64,000 nt of DNA from Lachnospiraceae bacterium (lineage in GTDB: Bacteria > Bacillota > Clostridia > Lachnospirales > Lachnospiraceae), in assembly GCA_015057585.1 (NCBI GenBank), contig SVEF01000012.1, forward strand, positions 34,415-98,414. Direction: 5' to 3'. Each line of letters begins with the position of its first letter. The first letter of the stretch is position 1. A program made the translations under genes and the position numbers. A model generated the notes under the pieces. It was not told the DNA's origin. It did no database searches and saw only the letters and a program-made list of their open reading frames with translations. Shown piece after piece: positions 35,338 to 43,418 of the stretch.

Positions 35338-35931
35338 TTATATTTTAAAAATAATAATCCGTTCTCTTTCACTTTTTTCTTCAAACAAATCGCTACAGTC
35401 AATCTCATCAAAAAACTCAAGTTCCTCCACCGTCATCAGATACGAAATGTACTCCGGAGACGGATAATAAAAGAAAATCAAAATCTCGCGCGGCGATTCA
35501 TAATAGGACTCTATGATTCTTGCCATTACCGACCGAAGCACTTCTACCGAAAACGGATTAAAAAAGTAGCAACGGTCCACTTTCTGCGGCACTTTAAAAC
35601 TTTCTGCATTTCCGAGCCTAAATTCTACCTTTTCAGCCGAAACAGAGGTCTTTAAATTTTCCTCCGCCGCCGCAAAAATCCTCTCATCGTACTCAATTCC
35701 GATACATTTTGCCCTGGTCTGGTAGGACAAATAAAAGTCGACCCGCCCCTTTCCGCAGCCGTAATCAAGCAACACATCCTTTTTGCGAATCAGGCCGCTG
35801 TTTGCCAGACGTTCTAAAACGGCATACGGCGTCGGCTCATACGGATAGCGATACTGATCCGCATTGGAATCGTCCCTGCCGGTGGTTTTAATTTTTAATA
35901 ACCTGTCCAGACTTTGCTCGTTCTGACTCAT
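35338..35931 (-). CDS. Class I SAM-dependent methyltransferase
   Basis: A 197-residue protein. The SAM-binding motif I is VLLDYGCGKGRVDFYLS (~54-70), followed by the acidic ribose-binding position in CIGIEYDERIF. YFFNPFSVEVLRSVM lies where the catalytic loop is expected. Substrate class unknown. It sits between the TIM barrel gene and an iron alcohol dehydrogenase with gaps of 13 and 8 nt, so is co-transcribed although a functional link with sugar metabolism is not obvious. Confidence 0.85.
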   Translation of the reverse strand: MSQNEQSLDRLLKIKTTGRDDSNADQYRYPYEPTPYAVLERLANSGLIRKKDVLLDYGCGKGRVDFYLSYQTRAKCIGIEYDERIFAAAEENLKTSVSAEKVEFRLGNAESFKVPQKVDRCYFFNPFSVEVLRSVMARIIESYYESPREILIFFYYPSPEYISYLMTVEELEFFDEIDCSDLFEEKSERERIIIFKI

Positions 35932-35939
35932 AGTACTCC

Positions 35940-37097
35940 CTATAAACTCATCCTAAGAATTTCTTCTACATCCTTTTCATCAAGCGGCACATACGCATTC
36001 GATAATCCGCCGAATTTCACAGCGTCTGCCGCCATAACCGAAAGCTTGGAATCGTCAATTCCCACCTCACGAAGTGTCATCGGAATGCCACAGTTTTTGA
36101 AAAACTCTTCCGTTGCATCAATGCCCATAGCAGCACATTTCATCGTATCTGTTTCCTGAATTCCCCAGACATTTCTTGCATATGCTGCAAACTTTGGTGC
36201 CGTGTCTTCGTTTAAGATATAACGCATCCAGCGTGGTGTCACAATTGCCAGTCCCACACCGTGTGTAATATCGTAAAATGCGCTCAGTTCATGTTCCACC
36301 GGATGACAGGTCCATCCGCCGCCCTTGCCGGCAGAGGTAAGCCCGTTTAAAGCCTGCGTGCTTGCCCACATTAAGTTTGCCCGCGCTTCATAATTGTCCG
36401 GCTCTTTCAGTGCAACCGGGCAATATTTGATACAGGTTTTCAAAATGCTCTCTGCAATACAATCGGTCAGATAAGCCGTCTCTGTCTTTTGGAAATACTG
36501 TTCAAAAACGTGCGACATAATATCTGCCGTGCCTGCCGCCGTCTGATACGCCGGTAACGTAAACAGATAGGTCGGGTCACAAATTGCCGCTACCGGCTTA
36601 AAGTTATGGGAGGCTGTACCGAGTTTTTCGTTGGTTTCCATGTTAGAGATTACTGCATTCTTGTTCATCTCGGAGCCGGTTGCCGCAAGTGTCAATACCG
36701 CTACAATCGGCAATACCTTGCCAATCTTTTTGCTGTCTACTACCAAATCCCAAGGATCACCGTCATAGCATGCACCACCGGCAATCACCTTCGATGCATC
36801 GATAACACTGCCGCCACCAACAGCAAGTACCACTTCAATGCCATGTGTTTTGCAAAGTTCTACCCCTACACGCACCGAAGTAATCTTTGGGTTTGGCTCG
36901 ATACCGGATAATTCATGAATCTCGCAATCCTTCAGTAATTCGTGAATTTCCTGATAAATGCCGTTCTTTTTGATGCTGCCTCCGCCATAGACCATCAGTA
37001 CCTTTTTCCCGTGCGGCAATACCACCTCCGGTAATGCCTTTAACTGTCCTTTTCCAAAACGTACATCTGTGTAAACATGATAAGTAAAATTGTTCAT
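35940..37097 (-). CDS. Iron-containing alcohol dehydrogenase (YqhD/BdhA-like)
   Basis: A 385-residue group III alcohol dehydrogenase. Motifs: KVLMVYGGGSIKKNG, VLAVGGGSVIDASKV for NAD(P) binding, and metal ligands in GTADIMSHVFEQYF, PVEHELSAFYD and ITHGVGLAI. Reduces aldehydes or ketones. A paralog lies at 27655-28836. AAGGAG site upstream. It starts 3 nt after the NUDIX gene and so belongs to the same run. Confidence 0.9.
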   Translation of the reverse strand: MNNFTYHVYTDVRFGKGQLKALPEVVLPHGKKVLMVYGGGSIKKNGIYQEIHELLKDCEIHELSGIEPNPKITSVRVGVELCKTHGIEVVLAVGGGSVIDASKVIAGGACYDGDPWDLVVDSKKIGKVLPIVAVLTLAATGSEMNKNAVISNMETNEKLGTASHNFKPVAAICDPTYLFTLPAYQTAAGTADIMSHVFEQYFQKTETAYLTDCIAESILKTCIKYCPVALKEPDNYEARANLMWASTQALNGLTSAGKGGGWTCHPVEHELSAFYDITHGVGLAIVTPRWMRYILNEDTAPKFAAYARNVWGIQETDTMKCAAMGIDATEEFFKNCGIPMTLREVGIDDSKLSVMAADAVKFGGLSNAYVPLDEKDVEEILRMSL

Positions 37098-37100
37098 CGC

Positions 37101-37634
37101 TTATTCTCCTTCTCTATGCATGATTTCATGGATTACTAATTCCAATACGCGGTTTTCGCGCTCTAACATTCCGCTAAATGTCTGCGATACCACCTTATCC
37201 TTGTGGTCACCGTTTCTGTTTCGTTCTATCGCATGCTCCGGAAAAACGTACTCCAATGTAAATTCTTCCTCTGCCTCATAATCATCCAGTTTCTGCTCGG
37301 TTATCTCCTCCGCCTCACACAGGTAATAGTAATTGTCCTGGATGAAAATATCCTCTATTTTTCCTTTTTCGATTCTTCTCACATAGCCGAATTCTCGGAT
37401 GGATTCCGGCTTTACCACAAGCCCGCTCTCTTCCTTCACTTCCCGGATTAGCGTCGCCTCATGTGCTTCGCCTTCTTCGATTCCGCCCCCCGGAAGTTTG
37501 TAGTAATCGTACTTCAGACTATGTATCATTGCAATTTTTCCGTCTTTTATGATAATTCCCCTGACGGATGGCCGCCTGCCGATGGTGCCGTTTTTTTTGT
37601 AATTCTTTTTGTCGATACTGAATAACTCTCTCAT
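37101..37634 (-). CDS. NUDIX hydrolase
   Basis: A 177-residue NUDIX protein. The Nudix box is GGGIEEGEAHEATLIREVKE followed by ESG (~68-90), with the REVKEE metal-binding glutamates. Cleaves a nucleoside diphosphate linked to another moiety; substrate not deducible. It begins 1 nt after the DUF3784-like membrane protein gene and ends 3 nt before the alcohol dehydrogenase gene. Another NUDIX gene is at 39248. Confidence 0.9.
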   Translation of the reverse strand: MRELFSIDKKNYKKNGTIGRRPSVRGIIIKDGKIAMIHSLKYDYYKLPGGGIEEGEAHEATLIREVKEESGLVVKPESIREFGYVRRIEKGKIEDIFIQDNYYYLCEAEEITEQKLDDYEAEEEFTLEYVFPEHAIERNRNGDHKDKVVSQTFSGMLERENRVLELVIHEIMHREGE

Positions 37635-37635
37635 G

Positions 37636-37941
37636 TTATCGATTATACCTCACTCCCGCATAAATTAACATTCCCAGTCCAACAACAAAACCTGCTCCGA
37701 AAACAAGCATACTGAGCGGAGATTCTGTTAAAAATGCCACTACTCCTGCTACAAGAATACCAAGACCAATCACACAGACGCCAATGCCTGACCACTTACA
37801 AAACACTTCCTTATCTTCTTCTTTTACCTTATCATAATGATAGTCATGAAGTAGGGAAATTCTCTGCTTTTTCCAAATTAACAATCCAAACACAAGCAAT
37901 AACATACCTACTACTCCAACAATAATCGCTGCGAATAGCAT
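37636..37941 (-). CDS. Small membrane protein (DUF3784-like)
   Basis: A 101-residue protein with three hydrophobic segments: IIVGVVGMLLLVFGLLIW at the N-terminus, a charged region HYDKVKEEDKEVFCKW, then VCVIGLGILVAGVVAFL and SMLVFGAGFVVGLGMLIYAG. This layout matches DUF3784, common in Firmicutes, no known role. AGGAGG site upstream; close spacing puts it in the 38.9-31.7 kb run. Confidence 0.78.
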   Translation of the reverse strand: MLFAAIIVGVVGMLLLVFGLLIWKKQRISLLHDYHYDKVKEEDKEVFCKWSGIGVCVIGLGILVAGVVAFLTESPLSMLVFGAGFVVGLGMLIYAGVRYNR

Positions 37942-37967
37942 ATTGATATCCTCCTTTTGAACTGTCG

Positions 37968-38429
37968 TTACAGTTCTTTTTTCAGCATAATAATGTCTTC
38001 CGTCCGATATTCTTCCAAAAACCCGTTGCCTAAGAACATCTTGATTGCCGGATTATCAATCGCAATATCATCATAAAGCACTCTGACTCCATTCTCCTTT
38101 GCAGCCTCACATAGCAACTGCAATCCCCTCTTGCCGTATCCGTTCCCACGATATTTTGCATAGACAATGACATCTGCCACATGGATTCCTCTGGTTTCAT
38201 CATAGTGATAAGCGATTTCACCCACAAACGCATTCTCGTTTGCTAAATACCTGTAGAAACGCTTGTTTTCCGGGTTCACAATCCAGTGCTCGTACCAATC
38301 TGTCCAATCCTCCTCCGGAAAAGGAATGGTTCCGCCCCACGCATGATTATAGGACATGGTTTCCTCATCTGCCATAAACATCTGGCGAAACCACAGATCT
38401 TCGTATTTTGGTGTATGTAATTTAAGCAT
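37968..38429 (-). CDS. GNAT family N-acetyltransferase
   Basis: A 153-residue acetyltransferase. The CoA-binding motif A is VIVYAKYRGNGYGKRGLQLL (~87-106), preceded by VGEIAYHYDETRGIHV and followed by IAIDNPAIKMFLGNGFLEE, the usual GNAT order. Complete, unlike three broken GNAT genes further right. Target amine unknown. GGGAG site upstream; next in line after the XRE regulator gene. Confidence 0.88.
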   Translation of the reverse strand: MLKLHTPKYEDLWFRQMFMADEETMSYNHAWGGTIPFPEEDWTDWYEHWIVNPENKRFYRYLANENAFVGEIAYHYDETRGIHVADVIVYAKYRGNGYGKRGLQLLCEAAKENGVRVLYDDIAIDNPAIKMFLGNGFLEEYRTEDIIMLKKEL

Positions 38430-38444
38430 CTTCCCATAAACTCC

Positions 38445-38912
38445 CTATTTTATCATAATATGATACAAAATCAGATATGTCGTTGCAGTAAGCCCCATTC
38501 CAACCGTTATTCCGGCAAAAAAAGTCAAAGGCTTGATAACATATAAAACCGCAAAAACAAACAGCAATCCTATGCACACCCACATCATTTTCCAATACCA
38601 TCTGGCAGCCCGGAGATTTTTCTCCCGCAAAGCCTTCTGATACTTCACCGTATCAGACTCTGTTTTATCCTGCTCTGGTGTATTCGTTTCTGTCGATTCA
38701 TCTTTCTTTTCCTCACACTTCTCGCGAGCCAGATAATCCGTCGTCACACCAAACAAATCACTAAGCTGTATAAGATTTGGAACATCCGGCCACGTTGCTC
38801 CCGACTCCCATCTGGAAACCGCCTGTCTTGACACCTGCAATTTTTCTGCCAGATCTTCCTGCGACATCCCTCTGCTTTTTCTCAACATAATTAACTTTTC
38901 TTCAAACTTCAT
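38445..38912 (-). CDS. XRE-family regulator with C-terminal membrane helices
   Basis: A 155-residue protein, start MKFEEKLIMLRKSRGMSQ at 38912. The N-terminal helix-turn-helix (~residues 5-60: MSQEDLAEKLQVSRQAVSRW) binds DNA. An acidic linker (~70-95) leads to two hydrophobic segments (MMWVCIGLLFVFAVLYVI and FFAGITVGMGLTATTYLIL). Membrane-tethered XRE proteins of this type are frequent in Lachnospiraceae. Two direct repeats and a palindrome overlap its leader (38927-38976), suggesting autoregulation. First gene of the run extending to the GH32 gene. Confidence 0.88.
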   Translation of the reverse strand: MKFEEKLIMLRKSRGMSQEDLAEKLQVSRQAVSRWESGATWPDVPNLIQLSDLFGVTTDYLAREKCEEKKDESTETNTPEQDKTESDTVKYQKALREKNLRAARWYWKMMWVCIGLLFVFAVLYVIKPLTFFAGITVGMGLTATTYLILYHIMIK

Positions 38913-38926
38913 CTTTCCTACCTCCA

Positions 38927-38976
38927 TTTTTGATATCCTAATCTTACTTTTTGATATCCAAAATGGCTACCATTTT
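38927..38976 (-). promoter_or_regulatory. Operator candidates upstream of the XRE gene
   Basis: GGATATCAAAAA occurs twice in direct orientation (38948-38959 and 38927-38938), exactly 21 bp (two helical turns) apart; the nearer copy adjoins the ribosome binding site. The perfect palindrome AAAATGGctaCCATTTT (38960-38976) lies just upstream. Confidence 0.6.
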
Positions 38977-39054
38977 GCCATAACAATTCCGCAACCAAAT
39001 GTAACATTTGGCAGATATTTAATTTCAGAGCACTTCTAACCATTTTCCCGCCTA

Positions 39055-39234
39055 TTATCTCTCATAATATCCGGTCACACCAAACCCAATCGTCGCCCAA
39101 TGTTCTGCATTCCTTACGACTCCGGTATTCTTCTGAGTTAACAGTTCCACCAGTTTCTCTGCTCCAATCTCAAAAGCAGAAACAGACTTTCCATCCAATT
39201 CCACTCTGTCTAACGGATATATTTCTACTTTCAC
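39055..39234 (-). CDS. Small protein of unknown function coupled to a NUDIX gene
   Basis: A 59-residue protein starting with GTG (KVEIYPLDRVELDGKSVSAF), 6 nt after GAGGTG; an alternative GTG lies three codons upstream. It begins 13 nt after the stop of the NUDIX hydrolase gene. No membrane segment and no family recognised. The tail EHWATIGFGVTGYYER looks structured, so it is probably real. Confidence 0.55.
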   Translation of the reverse strand: MKVEIYPLDRVELDGKSVSAFEIGAEKLVELLTQKNTGVVRNAEHWATIGFGVTGYYER

Positions 39235-39247
39235 GAAAAACACCTCA

Positions 39248-39697
39248 CTATTTTAAAACGACCTTCCACTTACCATCTTCAATCACATACTGGAATTCGG
39301 TCAATTTTTCATTTAACATGACCTCCAGCAGTTCATGGAGATCACTCACCGTATTCACATGTGTAAGTTCCTCCCTGCTAATCCAGTGCATTTCACCTTC
39401 CGGCGAAGAAACAACCTCTCCTTCAAACTCATCCGCCACAAACAAAAAGACCAGATAGCGTCCTTCCTCTATCGGAAACTGTTTTACGCCGCAAAGTTTT
39501 GGATTCTTTATCAGCAGCCCTGTTTCCTCTCTTGTCTCGCGGATGACCGCATCGACAATCGATTCCCCCGGTTCGATATGTCCACCCGGCAGGGTATAGC
39601 CTCTCCAATCTTCCTTGATTCGGTCCTGTAACAGATACTTTTCTCCATTCCTTATCAGACACAATACCGTCAATTCGGTCATTTCTGTGCGATTCAT
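39248..39697 (-). CDS. NUDIX hydrolase (MutT/8-oxo-dGTPase-like)
   Basis: A 149-residue protein. Nudix box GGHIEPGESIVDAVIRETRE followed by ETG (~38-60), with TVLCLIRNGEKYLLQDR before it, in the pattern of MutT-like nucleotide sanitising enzymes. AGGAGG site upstream. It lies 28 nt after the HD-domain gene and shares direction with the kinase gene before that, so a small nucleotide-related operon (40933-39055) is likely. Confidence 0.88.
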   Translation of the reverse strand: MNRTEMTELTVLCLIRNGEKYLLQDRIKEDWRGYTLPGGHIEPGESIVDAVIRETREETGLLIKNPKLCGVKQFPIEEGRYLVFLFVADEFEGEVVSSPEGEMHWISREELTHVNTVSDLHELLEVMLNEKLTEFQYVIEDGKWKVVLK

Positions 39698-39725
39698 TTT
39701 CCGGTTCCTCCTATCTATCTTTTCC

Positions 39726-40367
39726 TTACTCTGTAAAATGCGTCAGGTCAAATTCCATCTGCCTGATATATTCCGCTACAAAGTCCATCTTTTCCTGCCA
39801 AAACTGTTTTGCCCGCTCCGTCACCATCGGATTGTTCTTTCTCTTCTCATGATACATCTTTGTCCTCTCCAGTGCCTCATAAAAGGAAAGTTTCCCCTCA
39901 TAACTGCACGCCATCGAGTCCCAACAGATACCAAGCGCACCTTCTTCATCCAGCCAATCCGCTTCCATCAAAAGGAGTTGTTCCACGGTCAGCTGCTCCG
40001 GATGCTCTAACATCTGTTTATTGGAATGAGTTCCGATGCAAACCGCCACTTTATCGGCAAATTCCTCCTCAAATCCCTGCTCCTTTGCGTACGCACGGAA
40101 CATTCTCTCCCCTACCGTCTGGTGCGGCTCATTGTCATCGTCTGCCTGTCCGATGTCATGAAAGATTGCCGCCAGAATGAGTACATCCCTGTCCACATCC
40201 TCTCTTCCTTCACACAAACGGGCTGCCCACTGCGTCACGCGTCTTGAGTGTGCACTGCGTGAACGGAACGGATGCCGTTTACACTTATCACTATCCGCAT
40301 CTTTTAACACTTTTTCCACGTATTCCATGTAAATCTTATAATTCTTTCTGATTTCTTCTCTGGTCAT
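39726..40367 (-). CDS. HD-domain phosphohydrolase
   Basis: A 213-residue protein with the HD signature: HSRRVTQWAARL supplies the first His, ILAAIFHDIGQADD the HD doublet, and VCIGTHSNKQ a further His; a later Asp is in MEADWLDEEG. These metal-dependent enzymes hydrolyse nucleotides or cyclic nucleotides. AGGAGG site upstream. It starts 11 nt after the kinase gene. Confidence 0.87.
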   Translation of the reverse strand: MTREEIRKNYKIYMEYVEKVLKDADSDKCKRHPFRSRSAHSRRVTQWAARLCEGREDVDRDVLILAAIFHDIGQADDDNEPHQTVGERMFRAYAKEQGFEEEFADKVAVCIGTHSNKQMLEHPEQLTVEQLLLMEADWLDEEGALGICWDSMACSYEGKLSFYEALERTKMYHEKRKNNPMVTERAKQFWQEKMDFVAEYIRQMEFDLTHFTE

Positions 40368-40378
40368 CTGGCATCCTC

Positions 40379-40933
40379 CTACATTCCCATAAACACATCA
40401 ATCTTTTTCAACACGCTCTCATCTGTCTGATAGGAAAAGTCATCCGCACAAATCTCCAGCCATTCACCGACCATCTTCTCTTTTCTCGTCTGCTCCAGAT
40501 ATGCCTTAAAATCCTCATACACGTCCAGGGTTGTGCTCAAATGTACCGGATGACGGTTTTCATTATTCATTCTGTGCAGGTAGCGCTGATATAGAATATC
40601 CGTATCTGCCCGAAGCAGCAATGTCAAAATTTCATAGCCCCGTTCCTTTGCCATTTTGTGCAGGTGTTCTAATTCGCCGGTATGAAAGTTGGATTCTAAA
40701 ATTAACGGTTTATCCAATTTGGCAAATTCATCAAACAAAAAGTTCATCAATTCCATCGTTGCTTTGGAAAGTTTTAAATTCTCCTCCCGGTTTGTAAAGC
40801 CTATCGTGTCTCCCAATACTTCCTTTATGGTATCTTTGGCAAACATACTCGCTCCGTATCTTTGTGAGAGAAGTTTTGCAAAGGTGGACTTGCCCGTTGC
40901 CAGGTCTCCCATGATTAGTAGTAATCTGTTCAT
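40379..40933 (-). CDS. P-loop kinase-like ATP-binding protein
   Basis: A 184-residue protein. ATG at 40933 (MNRLLLIMGDLATGKST) chosen over a frame extending 48 codons further because CGGAGG lies 7 nt upstream. Walker A GDLATGKST at ~9-17; later LILESNFHTG and LLLRADTDILYQRYLHRM with basic lid residues, as in small nucleoside, antibiotic or zeta-toxin-like kinases. Substrate not known. First gene of the kinase-HD-NUDIX unit. Confidence 0.82.
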   Translation of the reverse strand: MNRLLLIMGDLATGKSTFAKLLSQRYGASMFAKDTIKEVLGDTIGFTNREENLKLSKATMELMNFLFDEFAKLDKPLILESNFHTGELEHLHKMAKERGYEILTLLLRADTDILYQRYLHRMNNENRHPVHLSTTLDVYEDFKAYLEQTRKEKMVGEWLEICADDFSYQTDESVLKKIDVFMGM

Positions 40934-41035
40934 TTTGCATCCTCCGTTAATAAATTCAAATCCTTCTTTTATAGTACTACATTTCCCTTGCAAATACCAT
41001 AGCCAATCTTCCTTAACAATGTCATTAATCTTACA

Positions 41036-41074
41036 TAAAAAGAGACGGCATTCTTTCTCAGAATTACCGCCTCT
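41036..41074 (-). terminator. Terminator of the XRE/TPR-like regulator gene
   Basis: Stem AGAGGCGG/CCGTCTCT with an extended inner ATTCT/AGAAT pairing (41067-41074 with 41041-41048), then TTTTTATG on the minus strand, 13 nt after the stop codon. Confidence 0.85.
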
Positions 41075-41086
41075 CATATCTTTTCT

Positions 41087-42172
41087 CTAATATGTTTTGT
41101 CTGCCATATATAAGTTTAACTTCTCCATGCTCTGTGCAAATCTTACATTACCACGGAGATTCTTCATATATGCAGGATTCTGCATTACTCGGTACAGCTC
41201 CTCTCTAAATTCCTCCAAGGTTACCAAGGTTCCATTTGAAATAAAGCGGATTTCTTCTCCTAATCCACCAAAGAACTTCGATTCCCTTAACTTCTCCTCC
41301 GCCCGAATCATCTTTTCAACATATACTTCAAAACACTCCGCTGCCTTTTCTTCTTCCTGTACCCGCAAATAACTGCATACCATCTGTATTGCCCCGCGAT
41401 AAAATGGAAGTCCAAATAGTTCCTCGATACAGCATATCGTTTCTGCATAAATACGTTCCTTATCCATATCCCCCATTGTTACAGCAAGACCATTCAAATG
41501 CGACAGGCAAATCAATACATTTTGTACACATTCCAATAAAAACTGTTCCGCAGCCTTCTCGCATGCCTCATATTCCTTCTGCTCATATAAAAGAACCGTA
41601 TGAAAATGTCTGGCATTGAAATCGGAGCTTGGAAATATACTGATAGCATTTTTTGCTTCTTCAAAACGCTGATTGCGGATATAGAAGCTTGCTAAATAAT
41701 GCTGTGCTTCTGCCTTTATCTCCAGCTCCTCAGATTTCAATAGTCCTAAAAGAATCCTTTCCATCTCTAACACTTGTTCCTCTGCCAATCCTTGCTGCAT
41801 GTGTAGCTTAGTAAGCCGCTTCGCATATGTCAGCTTTAACAATTCCGAATTTGGATATTCCCACATTCGTTCTCTCCAGTACGCCAGTTCCGCTGTTATA
41901 CCACCAGCCCATTCAGTTTTCTCCGCACAATCTGCAATTGCTTTCACCTTCTCCTTTGAAAGTGTATCTTCAAATAAAAACAACGTATTTAAATCCGTAT
42001 GCAACGCTCTTGCAAGTGGCATCAACAGCATAATATCCGGCATAGAACTATCCGTCTCCCACTTACACACAGCAGGCTCTGAAACGCCAAGCTTGGTTGC
42101 TAACTCACGCTGCGTCATATTGACCTGCTTTCTCAACCGAAAAATCCGTTTTCCAAATGTCTCTTCAACCAT
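41087..42172 (-). CDS. XRE-family regulator with long helical C-terminal region (1)
   Basis: A 361-residue protein. Helix-turn-helix at ~7-62 (MTQRELATKLGVSEPAVCKW, SSMPDIMLLMPLARAL). The remaining ~290 residues are helical with repeated A/E/L-rich segments (LKSEELEIKAEAQHYLASFY, RFEEAKNAISIF), resembling TPR-like peptide-binding regulators. AAGGAGG site upstream, and a TATAAT box with a 13-bp palindrome at the likely transcription start (42201-42225) suggests autorepression. First of three such genes in tandem. Confidence 0.85.
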   Translation of the reverse strand: MVEETFGKRIFRLRKQVNMTQRELATKLGVSEPAVCKWETDSSMPDIMLLMPLARALHTDLNTLFLFEDTLSKEKVKAIADCAEKTEWAGGITAELAYWRERMWEYPNSELLKLTYAKRLTKLHMQQGLAEEQVLEMERILLGLLKSEELEIKAEAQHYLASFYIRNQRFEEAKNAISIFPSSDFNARHFHTVLLYEQKEYEACEKAAEQFLLECVQNVLICLSHLNGLAVTMGDMDKERIYAETICCIEELFGLPFYRGAIQMVCSYLRVQEEEKAAECFEVYVEKMIRAEEKLRESKFFGGLGEEIRFISNGTLVTLEEFREELYRVMQNPAYMKNLRGNVRFAQSMEKLNLYMADKTY

Positions 42173-42200
42173 CGCTTTGTCCTCCTTTTTTCTATCTTAA

Positions 42201-42225
42201 TGATAGGGACCCTATGGCTTTATTA
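42201..42225 (-). promoter_or_regulatory. Promoter -10 box and palindromic operator of XRE regulator 1
   Basis: TATAAT at 42220-42225 (minus strand) is followed after 6 nt by ATAGGGtCCCTAT (42201-42213), a perfect palindrome around the expected transcription start. No clear -35. Confidence 0.55.
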
Positions 42226-42379
42226 TAACATTGGATTTTGAGATAGAGCAACTGAGATGATGTTAACTACCGATTAAGTAAAGTTAACCAGCAATCAACA
42301 AACGTCATTCAAAACTTCAAAACATCTTCACGGTCATTTTCTTGTTGCCTATGTCTCTCCAACATCTGTTTGGACAATT

Positions 42380-42410
42380 TGAAAAGGGGCCGTTTTTTAC
42401 AGCCCCTTCA
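42380..42410 (-). terminator. Terminator of XRE regulator 2
   Basis: Stem AAGGGGC/GCCCCTT (42402-42408 with 42384-42390) followed by TTCAAATTG on the minus strand. The U-run is short. The gap 42226-42466 otherwise holds nothing recognisable. Confidence 0.6.
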
Positions 42411-42466
42411 ACTCAACCTCTTTTATCCGGCATATGCGGCAGCAGCGAACTTAAGTTACCTTCTAT

Positions 42467-43297
42467 TCACGGCCTCCTCCAAGCATTATCCTCTCTTTCT
42501 ATCTCCTTTGCCACTGCTTTTATCAATTCCTGCGTATCCTCATTTGGATTTTTCCTTAATGCCGCTTCCAAAACCTCAATAATTTTCGTCATATAACACA
42601 AGTCGTTACCGCGTTCTATTAAACCGGCCATCACCAGGCGCAACGTATTGTACGGAATAATCTCCGGAATCACATTCGTAATCAATGCCGGATATTTCAC
42701 TCTCAAATTGTCTACCATAAATTTCACAGTATCCTCATTCAGAATATAGCCATAGTATTTCTTTACGGTTTCCTCCAAGCGGCTAAATATGATATCCATC
42801 GTCTTTTCATCCGCCGTTTCCAACACTTCTCTGTGCAATACCCTATGATAGGATTGTAGCAAAAACTCCGAATCCTTTAGTTCCTTGTGGTCCAGGATTC
42901 GTAACACCGGCATCAAGATTCCCAGCTTCGCAAGTTCTTTTCGAACATTCCTTATGCGTTCAATATAACCCTCATCTTCCACAAATACTTTTGTTATGTC
43001 CGCACCAAATTCTAATACAAGAGGCTCTTCATTATCTCTTAGAATCTTTCTGACCTCATCGTTAATTATGGATTCCTTTTCTTGCGAGGAGTTGCCACAA
43101 TCTGTTTCAAGCAAAACATCCGCACTGATATGTAAATTTCTGCATAACTCTGCAAAAGTAGTAATGTCCGGACAACTCTGATTTCGTTCCCACTTTGAAA
43201 TTGCCTGGGAAGTAACACCGAGCCTATATGCCAACTCTTCCTGTGTCATATTGGCATTTTTTCTATAATAAGAAATTTTTTCTCCCAATGTAACCAT
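42467..43297 (-). CDS. XRE-family regulator with helical C-terminal region (2)
   Basis: A 276-residue protein; ATG at 43297 (MVTLGEKISYYRKNANMTQ) is preceded by CGGAGG. Helix-turn-helix at ~6-60 (MTQEELAYRLGVTSQAISKW). The rest is soluble and helical, with an LLETDCGN segment and a repeating L/E pattern. Consensus-like promoter TTTACA-17-TATAAT lies at 43327-43355. Related in architecture to the regulators on either side but with a shorter C-terminal part. Confidence 0.85.
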   Translation of the reverse strand: MVTLGEKISYYRKNANMTQEELAYRLGVTSQAISKWERNQSCPDITTFAELCRNLHISADVLLETDCGNSSQEKESIINDEVRKILRDNEEPLVLEFGADITKVFVEDEGYIERIRNVRKELAKLGILMPVLRILDHKELKDSEFLLQSYHRVLHREVLETADEKTMDIIFSRLEETVKKYYGYILNEDTVKFMVDNLRVKYPALITNVIPEIIPYNTLRLVMAGLIERGNDLCYMTKIIEVLEAALRKNPNEDTQELIKAVAKEIEREDNAWRRP

Positions 43298-43326
43298 ACA
43301 AATCCTCCGTGCTTTCTTTTGCAATT

Positions 43327-43355
43327 ATTATATCACGTTAGAGATATCCTGTAAA
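43327..43355 (-). promoter_or_regulatory. Promoter of XRE regulator 2
   Basis: TTTACA (43350-43355), 17-nt spacer containing GGATATC, and TATAAT (43327-43332). The GGATATC core also occurs in the direct repeats upstream of the XRE gene at 38912. Confidence 0.7.
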
Positions 43356-43418
43356 ACAACCAACTCTCTATGTATTACTCAACCACTTCATTGGCAGCGA
43401 CATTTTTATAAAAGTCCG

